DNA from: Hirudinaria manillensis
Lineage: Eukaryota; Annelida; Clitellata; Hirudinida; Hirudinidae
NCBI GenBank assembly: GCA_034509925.1
Contig: CM067535.1
Location: 1,348,501 to 1,412,500 of the forward strand
Length of the DNA stretch: 64,000 nt
Direction of reading: 5' to 3'
The notes beneath the pieces were generated by a model, which was not told the origin of the DNA, ran no database searches, and saw only the letters and a list, made by a program, of their open reading frames with translations. Both the position numbers and the translations under genes were made by a program. Shown piece by piece: positions 49,701 to 64,000 of this stretch (position 1 is the first letter of the stretch; each line of letters begins with the position of its first letter).

Positions 49701-52700
49701 TTCACGAACACGACGAAAGTGGAGTCTCATTCAGCTTCGATGACAATTACATTGATATTTCTTCATTTGTTTTCTTATTCCATTGTTGTTGCTTAAGTTC
49801 AAAATCTTTCCTATATTGAGATAGATCCAGGAGTGTATTTAAATCCTGTAAATATAAATCGTTTGTCTGATGACAGCTGTTAAATGAAGCTGCCTCACAG
49901 TTACAGTTTGAATAATTCATGAATGGAAATCATTTTCAAGTATGTTTTGTGAAATACCAAAGATTTAGAACGCGCTTGTTGGTCATCAAAGTGTAAAGAT
50001 TTGTTTGAATTTTGTAGAAGTTTCTCCAGCTCGTCTATGTTCTCTTGTTCGTTGGGTGATAAGCTGAGAAAATTGTCCTTTGTGTATTTCATGAGATTAG
50101 CTTTCAACCATAGAATCTGAAAGATTTCATTCGATTGAAATTTCTTAATTTTGAGTGAATTGATTGAAAATTTATGAAAACTTGATCAAAATTCACCACT
50201 ATGTTGTTGGAGAGGAATTTTAGGAAGTAGGGATTTGAGTTGATGATTGATATGAAATAATCTACATAATTTTCATCATTCCTTGATTCATAAAGAAGGG
50301 AATTCATCAGATTTGCCAGCTGCATGTTTAATTTTGAATTGAATTTATATAAAAATTGAAAATTGTAATTAATTGTGTGATGAGATTCACAAACTAGTGC
50401 AGAGGTTGTTTTCTGAATTCTTGAAAGAGTCTTGTGAATGAAGCATTTGTCATGTGATACCTGCAAAGCAAAAATAATGAAATCAATGATTTTCAATTGG
50501 ATTTGAGTATGTTTATCCACTCACTCTGTAGGTAGAGTTTAGCCTGAGGATGAATTTGATCACGTTGCATTGGATTTGTCTGTTTGGCACTCTCATGTAG
50601 AGAGATGATTCGACAGTCAGCTTTAAAAAACACTCGAGTTTTCTGGCAAGATTTTTGTCACTTATTCTGTTGGAATTAATGTAGTAATTCATGGCTGAGT
50701 TTCTATCATCTTCCTCTGACGTGAGACTGATTGATGATGAAGAGACGAGCGACGGACATGATGATGATGTAAATAGTTCACTCATACTTTCATCTGTGGA
50801 AAAATCATTTAAATGAATGAGTTGTTTTCCTTTTGTGTTTTGTGAAATGCATTCAATATTACATGTCCTATAAATGTGTCTTTTTAATATTGTTCTGTAG
50901 AAGTGATGGGTCTTGTTTTGTGTTGTTATAAATCTCAAAATGAGTACAGAAAAAATAATATTAGCTAATTTTTTGTGCATAATTGTAAACATTTTTACCA
51001 CTGTTGCTGAACTGAGAGTTTCTGTGTGGTGTTTGGGGGACCAAGCTGCTCTGACTATTTCTCTGGGTATATCCCACCAAAAAGTTCTTGTCAATGTATG
51101 TAGTTATGGTATCGATAATAGTTTGTTCTGCCATATTTCTTCCCCAGCCAAATGGAAAATCTGATAAAATATCGATATGCAGAAATTTTAAAATTTCATT
51201 CAAAGAATGCACGATTCGTACAGTTTGTATGCTCGAATCTTTGCACGAGATGGTAGATGTGGAAGAAATGCTCGTGAATCGTCTTTGAAGAACTGCAATT
51301 TGAAATGTTTTATTTTTCAAGAATTAATGAATTTAACGAATTAGTAAATATTGGACCAACAAAAATGCATGACAAGCGACCGATCCAATCAAAGAAAGAA
51401 TGGCTTCGACAAGCTGGGAATCATTTTGCATGGTCCTGTCCATAAGCAACAATTTATTGCACAAGACATTCACTATCCCATTACTCAGCAATACTTCGGG
51501 AATTGCGGACATTATTGCTGACTCATCTTCATACACCTGCCATGGAGGACATTCTTTAATTATTAATCATTTTATTAACATTTACATTATCAACAACAAG
51601 ATTACCTGATGGAGGATGTCGATGACTTTGATTGACAGTGAACCGTTCAATTTTTCCAAAGGACCGAGGAGTAGTAGAATTGCTGACGGCATAATGACAT
51701 CTCTGAAATCTCTTTTGAAATCGTCTGCCGTCGCCTTCAAGCTGTTTTATGCAAACTATTTGTTACTGTGGAATCAACTTTAATAGATTTGAAAATTCAA
51801 ACCTTTGACTTGAAGGAAAAATTAGCTCGACTATCAGTTCCAACATCTGCTCATCCACTTCGATAATATTGAACTGATTGGCCAACATGTGAAAATTTCC
51901 ATAATCTGCCCAAACCTTAAAGACTTCTTTGTTTGATTTCAGAAGTAAAACTTTCAATACCTGAAATTGCATCGATTTGACCGATATATAGTCTCGTCAA
52001 AATGATTGTATTTAAATTCAAGAAATGTAATCTAAAACTGGAAATATTTCCCAATGAATTTGATATCAGGATGCCAAAATGTGGATGTATTGTCTTGGCA
52101 GTTCAAATTTTGAGTTTTGCATCAGAAGTAGAAAGTTTACGAGTCACAGAATTCTCACCTTCAACGAAGCCTTCCTTATACGATCACATTCACTGGTTAT
52201 GAGGACGAACAATGTTTGAATGATGGTGGCATCTTTTGACAACTTGTTCATTGTGTTGACATCCAATTTTTCACAAAGTCTCACAAGTGTTTCTAGCAGA
52301 CCTTAGGATGTAGTAAGGTTATTTGTTTATCTTTACTTCTAGCATTTAACAGTGTTCTCAGTTGGACCTCATGAACAGCTTGAAGTATTACATGTTTTTC
52401 CTGCTACACGTTTAAACATTTTGCCTGATGCACAATTGACCCTTTTGGTCCAAACACTGAATTGTAGCTTTTTTGAACATTCAGTTTCCAGTCAGATCTG
52501 TTATTTTATTCTTTCCTATGTCTTTTATTCAATCATCTATCTATTCTGTGGTCTGAGTTATCTTAAATGACTTGTTATTTAACACACTCTCTATTCAGCC
52601 CTGAGACAACCTCTAAAATCATCAGCATAAATCCTCATCTAATATTTAGGGTACTTGTTTGGGTCAGGGATCATCCTGGGATCATAACATTAATATTGCG

Positions 52701-55700
52701 AAAATTTTCCGAAAATCGCCTTAAATAACTTTAGTAAGGATATTTTAAAAGTTATCATTATTTAAATGTTAAAAGTTATTTTCCAACATTTCCAGTCCCA
52801 TCTTCTGTTCTTTCTCTATGTGCTGGTGTTGAAAATCTTTCATATTTTATATGATTCAACCTGTGCTTTGATCGACATTCACCTGAAAACATGATATCCA
52901 CACAAATATTGTTTTTTGCTGTCATTTTTGCCACTACCATTGAGGTCATTGTACAAAATATTGCATAATGAAATCCTTTTGAACTGCTACTTTCTTTACA
53001 CCACCATTATACTAATCCATAATTTTTGGCTGTACATTCTCAACTCAAATGGAATTTTTTTTGTTCATTTTGAAAAATGAACTTTGATCTGTCTGTTGAT
53101 TCTTTGAAAAGGTTCATATTTTTGTGATGCATGGACTGGCTTTCACTTTACGCTTGTATTAATTATTTATTCACTCATTCTTTATGTGTTTTCATCTTCT
53201 GAATGATTGGCATAGCCTGCAATACTTCACATAACAACATTCAATGCCTCTCAAACCACAATGAAACTGACATTCCTTAACAAAACAATCTGTTGCAACT
53301 CTCACCAAAATGTTTCCAGCCATTGTCCAGAATTGTCATCATTGTTTTAAAACATCCTTGCCAGGTTTATCAGCAATCACTCAGCATAGCATCCATTCCA
53401 TTTAATAATTTGAAAATTGGCAAAATTCGTTTGCATTGTCCATCATGCATATTTACTTAAAAGTTTTTGGTATCATACCATAATGAGTGCTTGTAAACAT
53501 TGAACTAGAAACCTATTTCTTAATTGTTGAAATAATCTGATCCTATTTCTTGCCATTCCAATTTCAGTTGATATCTACTAAATGCAACCCTTCTTGCTGA
53601 CCTTTTCACCAGTTAATTGTCTTAATACTTGATTATTCTTTTGAGTAAGTTGAGGGATAGATTGAATCTGACTTTAAGCATTAGGGAATGAACAGAATTT
53701 AAACATTTTAATTGAATCAGACTCTCAAACCTTTGCTTATAGAAAGGATCTCAATGGACCTAGTATGATGCCAATCTGATGTTTTGTGATTGTAAGTTCC
53801 TGTAAGAATGAGACAATTACTTGATGGAAGTCAGACCACCTCTACTAAAACAATTGCTCTACCTTTATTGAAGCATTCTTTATCTTCAACTTCCTCGAAC
53901 GACAATTCAAAACTGCTTGATGTGGATGTTGTTGTGCTGTCCCTGTCTGAAATATTTAAAATAATATCAAAAAAAAAAGATGTCGGTAAATACATTGTGG
54001 TTTGAATGAATGTCTTAGCTGGGTTTTTCCACTTGTGGGTTTTTGCATTACAACCGAATTAATTAAATATTTTAATTTGTTGACTGAATTGTGATTTGTT
54101 GCAAGTTCAGTTATCTGTTAAAAAAATACTTCAATGATGCTCATTGTATACAATGAAGTATTTTTTGTAATTTGAGGTGAATATGCTTATATAATTCTTA
54201 TTTAATAACAATCATAATTTTTATTTATTTTATTTTTATTTTATTTTATTGACACCAATCTGTCTAGAACATATTTCATACACAATTTCATTGTTGATGA
54301 TTCCTAAAGGCTACTCAAAGAGAATGTAATTGCAGAGGTGATGACATTACTCGTATAATGATTATTTGTATTGTATTGGACATACCCCAATCATTGGTCC
54401 AGTAGAATGATGATGGCCTGTGAGTGATGAATGTTTGCGTGGTCGGATGGAAAAGGAGAAGAAATTTGGTGATTTCGTGGAAATATTCTTCCAGCTTTTT
54501 CACGTCAGACGTGCTTTCCACGAGGTTCAAAATCACTTGGTAGCATTTGTTGCAGGTGGCTCTGGACATGGATTGCATTGGCAGTGGTGGTGATGATGAT
54601 GATCCTTTACTTGATTGTGTTGAAAGATCTCTTTGGTCGTTAAGTCTCTCCTGCATCGATTGATTCGTTTGTTGTAAATAAAATGAAAGCCATCTTTGGA
54701 TCATTGGAATATTAAAGCATATAAGCTATAAAGCATTGAAAGACAAGAGTGATTGTTTGGATCCAAGAATACATCTTTTAGACTTTTTGTTCATAATACG
54801 TGCTTAAAGATTATATTTTCATCCACTTATATGATATAAAAGCCAACCATGAAAATAGTCAACAGCTTCTTGAAAATTCCATTCATTTGGAGAACATTCC
54901 CATCCACTGCCTTTGAACTTGTGGACGTTATTAGATGCAGTGCTTCAAAAATCAAGAACCAAACTCCGTCTTCGCTATCGTTCCAAATTCGTCTGTCGAG
55001 TAAAACTTCGAGCACGAATTTGACATCAACCAAGAACGTGTTGGTGCCGGTCGTCCGAATGACGTGGTGCCGAGACGGAGTGTCGGTCTGGTGGCAGACT
55101 GGTGTTATGGAGAGACCATGGTTTGTGCCGTATTCTAACAGGATCTGCCGGATAAATATTAGTTTCTTGGTGTTCTACGTGTATCGTGTTTTTCCAGATA
55201 GTGTCGTGGTAAATTTATTATTTTGTGATGAGTCACAAATATTTTATTTTAAAATGGTTTTAGTTAAATTTGTTACAGATTATGTTAAGTTTGCTTAAAT
55301 TATAGTCAAGAAATGGGAGCATGATTGATATGTTATTTTGAACATTATCATTATTATAATGAGCATCTCAATGTGCTGCTTTGAGTGTTGCTTAAAGTTT
55401 CATAGTTATAGAGATTTCATAATTTGACTAAATTTAAACTAATATGAGATATTAAGGACATGTTCGCCAAAGTCAAAGCCATAAGTGTTAAAGACAACCT
55501 TGAGAAGCTGATATCCTGAAATGCATTTCGAGGTTGAGAAGAGTTTTGTCATCATGGCGTTGCCATCGAGTCTGTAGAATTGTTCGGCCAATGAAATGTG
55601 ACGGTTTAACGTTTTGAACAACACCGAGAAACTCTCGCATTGTTGACCTTCGTTTTCTGAGCTTTCAACAACCTCGAGAATTGAATGACGATGTTTTATT

Positions 55701-58700
55701 TGCTTCGTGTCTTCGGATCGCATTTGCGCATGGCCGCGTCGTTACCTTGGCGCAGAGGAACATGAGTGTTTTGATGCCTCCGACCAGTGCCAAAGAATTG
55801 CAAAGAGTGGGACCGCATTTTTTCGAGTGCTTCAAGTCGTCATCGGAACATTCCAACTTGTTGCTTTGAACGATCGATTGCATTTCATTGCCAACTCTGG
55901 CTTGCATCATGACATCAGGATATGCTGGACTATAAATGTACGTAGCTGATGACTGTTGAAATTACAAGAGTTATCTGTCACGTGTTGTTGGAATTGAATC
56001 GAAAGTATTCATACGAGAGGCATTGCATGAACCATATTGTGAACATAACATCTGTACATATTAGAAAATGTTTACTAAAAGATCATCACAAGAATCATCA
56101 ACCTTCAATTTGTCCAAGGAGTCCTCCATTTCTTCCAAAGATAATTTTGTGCTTGATTTTGATATGAAAAATTTGTACAGAATGTTTGTTGGAGGTAATT
56201 GTGAAGAGTGATGAATAATTGTATTTGGTCCTAAAACTTGCAAGATTTCATGGTGACCTGGCAGATGGCCTGTTTGATGAGATAACATTGAGAATATTTT
56301 GACAATATAAATTGAATAGAAAATATATTTTGCACCTAAGCCAATGTTTTCGTGGTGGAACAAGTGGAAATTACCAACATCATACTTGATTTCTAGGTTG
56401 TCTGGTCTCGAATCACCAAGAGTCAAAATAATTTCTCTCGATTTCGCTTTTATTTTCTTGAGATCTGCGGACGACTTGCAAGCGACTTTAACCAATTGCT
56501 TTTTCTCATCTAGCGATACCAGACACTTTGGAGTTAAATAATGAAATTATGTGAATTTGCTTTTGAAAATTTGAAAGATTATTATGTTAAAGGCAAAGAT
56601 CATCGGTTACGTAATGAAGTGTTTGCGAACTCATTTTGTTTACTTCGGTGGTGTAGAAATCCTGGTCAACTTTGTGCCTGAAGCTAAGTGACAAGCAGTG
56701 CCATTTGTTCCTTTGAAAGGATATTTGATCAAAAATAACTTCATCAACATCTGCAAAGTGCTCTGAGGAGATCCTAGAAATTGTATAACTTTATGAATAC
56801 TTTATGAATTACTTGATGCAATCGAGAAAGTGATTTATGTATTATCAAGAAGTGATTGTTCTCCTATGTTAATTTCCATGGAAGATATTTGAATTAGGTA
56901 ATAATTAATCAGTGAATCCAGTCTAACTTTAAGCTCATCTTGTTGGTGTAGTTGATCGAAATGGTTACACAGAAATGTTCACATCCTAGCATCAACAACT
57001 TCATGCTTTTTCCTGGCTTAGTTTTGCCTGGATGTTTTAAATATTTGGTAAAGTCACTGATATTGTTATTATGATTATCTGTTATGTAATTACTAGATGC
57101 CAAGTATTTATGATTTTTGGAAGTTATGAAACAAGTATTACAATTTTAAGAGTATAGAACAATGTCTACATAAAAAAAATGGCCTAAATATTTTTAAAGG
57201 AACATGACATTACAATATATTGAATGTTAAGATTAAATAAGATTTAAATTAAAGTAATACTTTGTTTTACGGATGTTTTCCTCCACATCCTGAATTGGAC
57301 CCAAAATGATAGCACGTAAGTTGATTCATCAGGGAACCATGCTATTTCACAAGGAGTTGATATGTTGTTGGTATATTCATTGAACTTGCTCTCAGATTTA
57401 TCGTCCAAGGAGATTTTGCCTTGAGATTTTATGTAAACGTTTTTTTACGCTTTTCTTAATGATGTTAAAGAAATTGGATGAAATTGGACCCATCACAAGT
57501 CTCATACTTTCATTACTTAGTCACTAACATGTTTACCATTTGCTTGGCATATCAAGTGAAGATGTCTCTATGTCATCACTTTACAAATTAAGAAGTTACC
57601 ATTTGGAACCAAAAACTTTTTCTTGCCTTGAGCCTTTGATGATTGTGATTCTTGCAAACAAAGAGGAAATTCCATGAAAAACAAAGGTGATGAAAGTGCA
57701 TTCACCATTGCTGTTGAGAATGTTTCTAGTAACTCGAGCTAAGAATATATTTATACATCTTAAATGCATTGAAAAGAAGATGCAGAAGTTCATGGCTTAC
57801 ATTTGGTGGGCTGTCATCATTGAACATTGAGAAGAATTCGTACAGGTCACCAGGCAATGTGGATGTTTTAAACAAAAATGATATGAGTTTCATTACAAGC
57901 TCCACTATCTCTGCAATCAATTGTAGTTCAATGACTGAATGTTTGGTATATCTGTTAAGTTACACAATAACAATAACAACCAGGATATGTTTCTGCATCT
58001 TCCTTTATTGTCGTCTTGGATGATCTCAGCAAAACTGCCAAAAATTCCTATTGAGGCCTTCTTATTAGTTATATTACGACTCTATGAAAGTCAAAAAACG
58101 CAACTAACGTGGCCGTGCAAGAACTTGTTTTCACAGAAGGATTTTTTAAGGAACCATTTCATGAAACTAAGCAGATCGTAAAGTTCATCTTTAACGCTTT
58201 CATCTGATTTGAGATTGCGGAATTTTTTTGAACATTCTCTGAGAACAACTTCAAACATGGCCGAACAGAGTTCAAGCTTGCAACTCTCGTTGGATATGTC
58301 TAAAATACCTTGTGAAATAGTGAATTTGAAGTAAAAAAATGTGCAATTCTGAACTCTTGAAGTATGATATAGTCATTTTGCATTTGATAAAGAGAATTTA
58401 CTTAATTGTTTAGTCTATTATCTTTACTGACATTCAACATCATTGATTTGAGAAAGATAACTCACTCATGTCTAACAGTAAAGATTCCCCCATAGTATCT
58501 TCAATTGGCAATAACAGTTCAATCTACAAAAATTTAAAATGGACTTCAACTTTGTGGTTCTTGTTTGAAACAAGCAAGACAGTCTGACAAAATACATACC
58601 AAGTTTTGAAAATTGTCTGTTAATTGCTGGGCTTCTTCATCTATGAAACTTTCAGTGCAATCTCTCAGGAATTTCAATAGATTTTTTGTACTTTGGCTAA

Positions 58701-59216
58701 TCAGAACAGTGCCTTGGTTTGCCTTGGGGAGGGTGTTTTCCTAATTAAAGATTTTGGTGATGTTACGTTTCATGCCAACTGCTGTGGTGAAGACGAATTT
58801 TAATCCATGTGTCAAAAACTTAATTATAAATAGAGTGGAGAAATTGCAGTCAATTTTTAAATTCTAATTGATCATTTTGGTGATTGATGATTGCTTTATG
58901 CAAACAACTGTGGGAGAAACCTATTTGCACATCCTAAATCTTGAATGTTAATGTTTCTTCTGTTCTGCATAATTGTGCAATTATCAACTCATTGAAGCTT
59001 TAGCACTTTCTTAGAATAAGTTACGAATGAAACGGTCTCGGTTTGTCACAAAAGCTAAGTTACAGCTGATGTCATCCTAGTCCAGCAAAGGAAAATTCTT
59101 GGAAAAAGCCTAACATGCAACATTCTAATCACATTTCATCGCAACTGAACATGTTATATTAATTATTAAGTTGGATATCACCTCACCTCTAAAAGAGAGC
59201 CAGATAGATGAGACAT
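43778..59216 (-). CDS. LYST: Lysosomal trafficking regulator (LYST, BEACH-WD protein)
   Basis: Giant scaffold controlling size and fusion of lysosome-related organelles (Chediak-Higashi protein in man). Start ATG 59214-59216 (exon 59187-59216), then 58600-58740, 58466-58523, 58109-58299 and more. Middle exons contain LYST pieces such as [20 protein letters not shown] (54.8-55.0 kb) and [20 protein letters not shown] (54.4 kb), with a concanavalin-like part near 56.3-56.5 kb. PH-BEACH exons: 49151-49262, 48905-49013, 48616-48721, 48099-48251. BEACH exons: 47764-48008 ([18 protein letters not shown]), 47604-47655, 47392-47514, 47087-47227 ([11 protein letters not shown]), 46752-46969 ([20 protein letters not shown]), 46393-46545. 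WD repeats: 46121-46301, about 45790-45879, 45513-45629, 45116-45246, 44924-45021, 44586-44751, 43778-44000. [14 protein letters not shown] and the GQVPKQLF pattern match LYST better than neurobeachin or WDFY3. The N-terminus is far shorter than the 3801-residue human protein. Confidence 0.93.
52303..53861. other. Large LYST intron without recognisable content
   Basis: Longest clear intron in LYST, between exons of about 52158-52302 ([20 protein letters not shown]) and 53862-53949. I see no nested gene, tRNA or tandem repeat. Confidence 0.5.
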
Positions 59217-61440
59217 GTTCAAAAAACTTCTTTTGTTGATTGATTTTTTTTGGTTAAACTTAAAATGTTAAACACTGACTTAAAATGATGCCTAACCGAA
59301 GCAGAAATGATTCGCTGACTTGAACTGAGGCGTGTTTGAGGCCTATAAGTAGCAGACTGCGGGAATCCCCAGTCAGATGATAATGAACAGACCTATTTAA
59401 CGTTTGGTGTCGCTTGCATTCATTCGCTTCTCGTTACATCTGTTATGTTTTGTTTTAATGTTTTTTAATGAATCTTATCAGCTTTTGATAACAACAAGAT
59501 GTGTTCATGTTGTGGTCTGTTTCTGTTGATGTATTGACCCAACTTTAATTGTTGTTGTTGTTTTACAATTTTACCTTTTTCAATGTTGCTTCTAATCCAA
59601 AGAACAGGATTGATTATGTTTATGCCTCTGGATACTTTTTCAGTAATACCATTTCAGCTCCACTCTGGCATCTATGCCTTTCATATAATGTGCCTTTACA
59701 ATGCCTTTACAAATTTACATACGACACATGTCCATGTAATTTAACAGGTGATTGAATTGAACAGGTTATGTAAATTGTCATCATTTCTGCCATATTTTAC
59801 CTTAGACCAGAGTTTATTTAATTGGTAGAATACAAAATATTTGAAGGAAATTCATAAGTTAAGAGTTAGGTTCTAATTTGATGAGGGTCTAAATTGTACA
59901 TTATAAGTTGACCTTATTGATAAGAAACAGTGTACATGTTTATTTTGAACGACCATTGAGATTTGGATGTTGGACCACAAAGTTTATTGCCTCGGTTTCC
60001 TTAAGCCCTGTGCTATTGGATTAAAGTTTGATTTCATGTTACATCTCTGAAGGAGGGATCTCTTAAGAGTTTATACTTGTTGAATTAATTTAATGGGATG
60101 GTGAGACTGTGAGCGATATGTGAAGAGCAATTAATTATTGTCGTTTGTTGTCGTTGTATGAGTTGTGACTCGTAAAATGTCTTTAAAGAGTAAGACTTGA
60201 GGACAAGACACTATTAATTATTAGAATTGTTTTCTTAAAAATTGAGTGGAACATTTGAACAACATCCATGAAAGGTCTGATTTTTTGGTTCAAACCATTA
60301 CCTTCTGTAATTCTGTGATATGAGAGAATCACGAATGGAATGGTATAGGAGTGCGTGGTAGTTTTTGTTGCCCCGTTGGTCGATAATCAGCTGTTTTTGT
60401 TAACTTCATTTGCCATTTTGTAGTTCAATTTTCATTGATAATATTGTTTTTAATATCTTTTTTCAAGAGTTTACATTTATGGATTTTGCAAAATTATGCT
60501 TAGATTTTGTCTTACATGTCTAACCATTCTAGTTATTGTTTTGTTACCAGTTTTATAGAGGATTATTTTTATTTTGGAATTTAATGCATTTTTCTTGTCG
60601 TGAGTGTTTGTTATTGATACTGCTAGTAATATTGTTGTGTGGCAATGGATTAGATCAATGTTGATGATGTGAGGTAGGACTTGTGCCAGTTAAGCTGAGA
60701 CCAGGTGTGGAATGAATTACGTCTGCTCAAGCTGCCAAAGGTGATTTGTGGACCCTTACGAAGTCATCATGAATGTCCAGAACGACTCGGTCAATTACTT
60801 GCACGGTGACAGCCCCACAATGGATCTCAACCTTTCCTAGTGAGTCGGTAGACGTGTTATTTAAATTAATTTTAATAAATCAAATCAAATTAGATCCTGA
60901 ATGATTTTTAGATTGGAAAGATATGTTCAGAAAAGCTTGCAGGATGAAAAGAAAGGACAAGGACCCTTCCTTCTTCTGAAAACTCAGGAATATTTGGACC
61001 TTCAGGCGAATGCTGTGTTGACCATAACTCAAAAATTTTGTAAACAAAAGAATTGCAAGACATTGGATGTACTTTGTTTAAATGTACTTTATTCAAAAAA
61101 TTCTATTTGTTCGACTTTCACTTGTTGAGTCAGATTGAGACTTTAAAATAAATGTCTCTAAACTTCTCTTGAAAAGTAAACGACCCTGTTATCTCGTTTT
61201 GAATGCAAAGTTCGTGGATTTGCGGGCATCCAAATTCCCGTCCTATATGTGATTCGGTGTTGGAAAGACGCCATTTGGTCTAATTATTTCAGTAGGCGGC
61301 GGTAGTTTTACTATGTTTCTTATAATGAGTCGAGGGTTTTAGTCTTTCGACTTAGATAAGATTTGGGGCGGATAGATCGCCGAGTGACCTTGGGTAAGAA
61401 GGGAAAGGGCGTCCGAGTCTCTAATGGTCAGTTTATTAGA
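59217..61440. other. Intergenic 5' of LYST
   Basis: Contains the LYST promoter and 5' UTR by position. A TATA box is not evident. A short plus-strand frame at 60769-60840 ends at a GTGAGT-like site, but no in-frame continuation could be found. Confidence 0.45.
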
Positions 61441-63682
61441 TATTCGTTGTTAATACCACTATTATTATTATTATTAATAGTAGTATTAGTATTATAATTA
61501 TAATAAGGTCTAAAGTAGCTATGAAATTTAATTTTATGGTAGAAATGCGCTCTCAGATCTCAGTTGTAAATTGATAGATTACGTCCTGTCCCTGTGATAA
61601 CGTCGTGTTGAGTGGCAAGAGACGGTTGTGGGAATGTTGTGATCGTCTGATAAAGGATATTGGTGAATGGCTTTTGCCCTCTTGAAAGCGCATTTTAAAT
61701 TTTGGACAGTTTGGAGAAGTTGAGATATTATCTTCGCCAGTTTTAGTTGTGGTCATTTCTTGTCCGTGGTCGGCCACCGCCGACTGAAGAATATATAAAT
61801 TTAAAATTTATAAATTTCTGAACCGCTTCCGTCATCTTTTTGTCCTACAAAGGATGGAGCAGACCCACTCGATCTTTCGAAACACTTGAGAAAGCTTTGA
61901 GTTTGTCGGAGATGTCGGGGTTAATGCGGAGAGGAAGGAAGTGATGTTTAACACGCTGTTTGCCAATGAAATGATATCATTTTAATAATCGATTGAACTG
62001 AAGCCACCAATTTCTTTTAATTTTAGTTCTAAGGTTAAAAAAATAAGAGAAATTGTGGAAAAATAAAATAAATTAAAGCTATAGCTATTTTATTTTAATT
62101 TTTGAGAGTGATTAATTTAATCTAAAAATTAATTCAATTTAAAGTTTAAATTTAAAGCATCAAGTGAACATATAATTAGAAACGAATTACGAAGAGTAGC
62201 GGTGTCTGTGTGGGCAGAAACATCAAAGGTGAAGTACGTGATTCACCTGTTTAGTTATTCATTAAAAGTCAAAATACTTAACTTTATTCCTTCACTGTTT
62301 GGAAGACAAAATTGAAATGACAACCCGTACAACTGTACATTCAACTGTACATTCAGTACATTCATTACCGAGTAATACATTTACATCTGTACTTGTTGGT
62401 GCCTGATTCACTGTAGCAAGTTTATTGTGTATTTTGATGAGTGGACATTATTGTGGACCGTACGATATATAATGTGTTGAGAAAGGATTTACAATTTATG
62501 GATATTTAAAATAATAATAATAAATAATACTACTACTAATAATAATGATTAATAACTGATAAGTAATTTTAATAACAATAGCAATAATACTAATACTAAT
62601 AATAATAAATAATAATAATAATAATAACGTTCTGACATTTGCCAATTCTAGAACATGTTGAAAATGTGAGGTCGTTGCTAAAGGATAAAGGTGCAAGCAA
62701 ACGAATTTATCAGTGATAAGAATTTCATATCAGATATCATTATGTTTAGACATTTGTCTATCTGGACACAAGTTTGATTGCACAAGACGTTCCGGACATA
62801 ACAACTCTATTAATTGTCAAAGATTTAATTAAATTATTAATTATTAGTTAATTATTATTCAATAGTTAAATATTAGTAATTATTAGAATTTGCATATTCG
62901 AGTTCGTTTCGTTCTGGGTGGAATCAGACGACTTGATTTGCATCGCCATTCAGAAGGAATGGATCTCACATTGTGCAACAACAACAAATAATAACAACAA
63001 CGACGACGACGACGACGACGATAGCAACAACAACCTCAACCGCAGCAACAGCGCTGAAAGGAATGTTCACTTACGATAGCAATGAAAATCAAATCAATCA
63101 ATCAATCAATCACAGGAAACCCTACAAACTAAAATAGGATCACAAACCCCCACAGGTTCGTGCAGAACCGTTCGGAATCATTTTCGTGGGATTCCAACGA
63201 TTGAGAGACGTGCACTCGAGTCTCTCGAGTGGCAAAGGTAACTTTAGCTGGCGACTAATACAGGTGAGAACTTAGCAGCTTCGTCTGATCGCATTTAAAG
63301 CCTCACGTGAAGTTGATGATTCTCTCCTGGAGTTTGTCAGTTTACGTGAGTCACGTTTTGATTGAACTCCTTACTAGTAATGTAATAATTGTTATGTAAT
63401 AAATAGTTAAATGTAGTTAATATAATGTAAATATGTAATAATAAATGGTTAATATTATAGCTAATAGCTTATCTTACTAATGTCTTTCTTTCCAATCTTT
63501 GCGATCCATAATCGACATTTTATGATTTCAGAAGATTTCTTTCAAGCAATCGGATTAGTAGGATTAAATCCAATCATGCCTGTTAGTAAATTGGATTTTA
63601 AAATTTAAACAATTAATTATTTAAATTAATATTTATTTATTTATTTAGTTAATATTCAGTTCTAACGATTAAAAGTAGATTA
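61441..63682. other. Intergenic with simple repeats
   Basis: ATT/AAT patches at about 61460-61500 and 62508-62628, CAA/CGA triplets at about 62980-63035 and an AATC run at about 63090-63111. No gene is supported. Confidence 0.55.
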
Positions 63683-63909
<227 letters not shown>

Positions 63910-64000
63910 GGCAATATTTATTAGCATTAAGATCCGTAATATTTTTATCTCATAAACTATCATTATTATTATTATTTATTATTTTTTAATTATTATTATT

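Noticed and set aside
50513..51094. 193-residue minus-strand frame read as one exon
   Set aside because: Only the downstream part (about 50520-50790) behaves like LYST coding sequence; the rest is intron read-through.
60769..61128. Possible plus-strand coding gene: 23-codon frame ending at GTGAGT, then an open frame from 60907
   Set aside because: Joining the two at the only visible splice sites creates a TAA stop at the junction, and neither part resembles a known family.

Overview
This is an AT-rich animal (metazoan) nuclear window packed with trinucleotide microsatellites. Its genes have many short introns, and it carries one tRNA gene, one 3'-truncated non-LTR retrotransposon and one apparent tandemly built non-coding gene. 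The orthologue set (exportin-6, sedlin, EBP2, a full-length IKK, alpha-N-acetylgalactosaminidase, fused PAPS synthase, LYST) together with the intron density fits an invertebrate such as a lophotrochozoan. A leech-like annelid is my best guess, but that is an inference and not shown by the sequence.

Layout. 1-7.5 kb is gene-poor: simple repeats (GAT, CAAT, CAA/CAG, AAT, GTT, CT, CA) and a tRNA-Pro(TGG) at 4841-4912. 7.5-35.1 kb is a compact cluster. XPO6 (minus) is head-to-head with TRAPPC2 (plus). TRAPPC2 meets a small unrecognised minus-strand gene tail-to-tail, and that gene is head-to-head with EBP2 (plus). EBP2 converges on IKK (minus), IKK is head-to-head with NAGA (plus), and NAGA converges on PAPSS (minus). 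35.1-37 kb holds no recognisable gene but ends in two tandem TATA-type core promoters. From about 37.2 to 41.1 kb the plus strand carries no open frame, but shows an array of about 15 diverged units of roughly 165 bp. Many units have a splice-acceptor-like and a splice-donor-like boundary around a 53-75 nt exon-like block, which looks like a non-coding, possibly snoRNA-host-type transcript. 43.8-59.2 kb is a large minus-strand LYST (BEACH-WD) gene. 59.2-64 kb is intergenic and ends in a pure AAT tract of about 220 bp.

The protein genes are housekeeping or signalling functions with no evident shared pathway: nuclear export of actin-profilin, ER-Golgi tethering, ribosome biogenesis, NF-kB signalling, lysosomal glycan breakdown, sulfate activation and lysosome-related vesicle traffic. 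Their adjacency looks like compaction with shared promoters rather than a functional cluster.

The main points worth a second look are the 165-bp exon/intron array with its two promoters, the very high share of 5' splice sites with T at +3 (GTTNGT type), an IKK that appears to lack the C-terminal NEMO-binding motif, a LYST with a much shortened N-terminus, and a retrotransposon tail made of AAT units in a genome full of AAT microsatellites. All exon coordinates come from reading splice signals and frame by eye; boundaries stated as uncertain are flagged.
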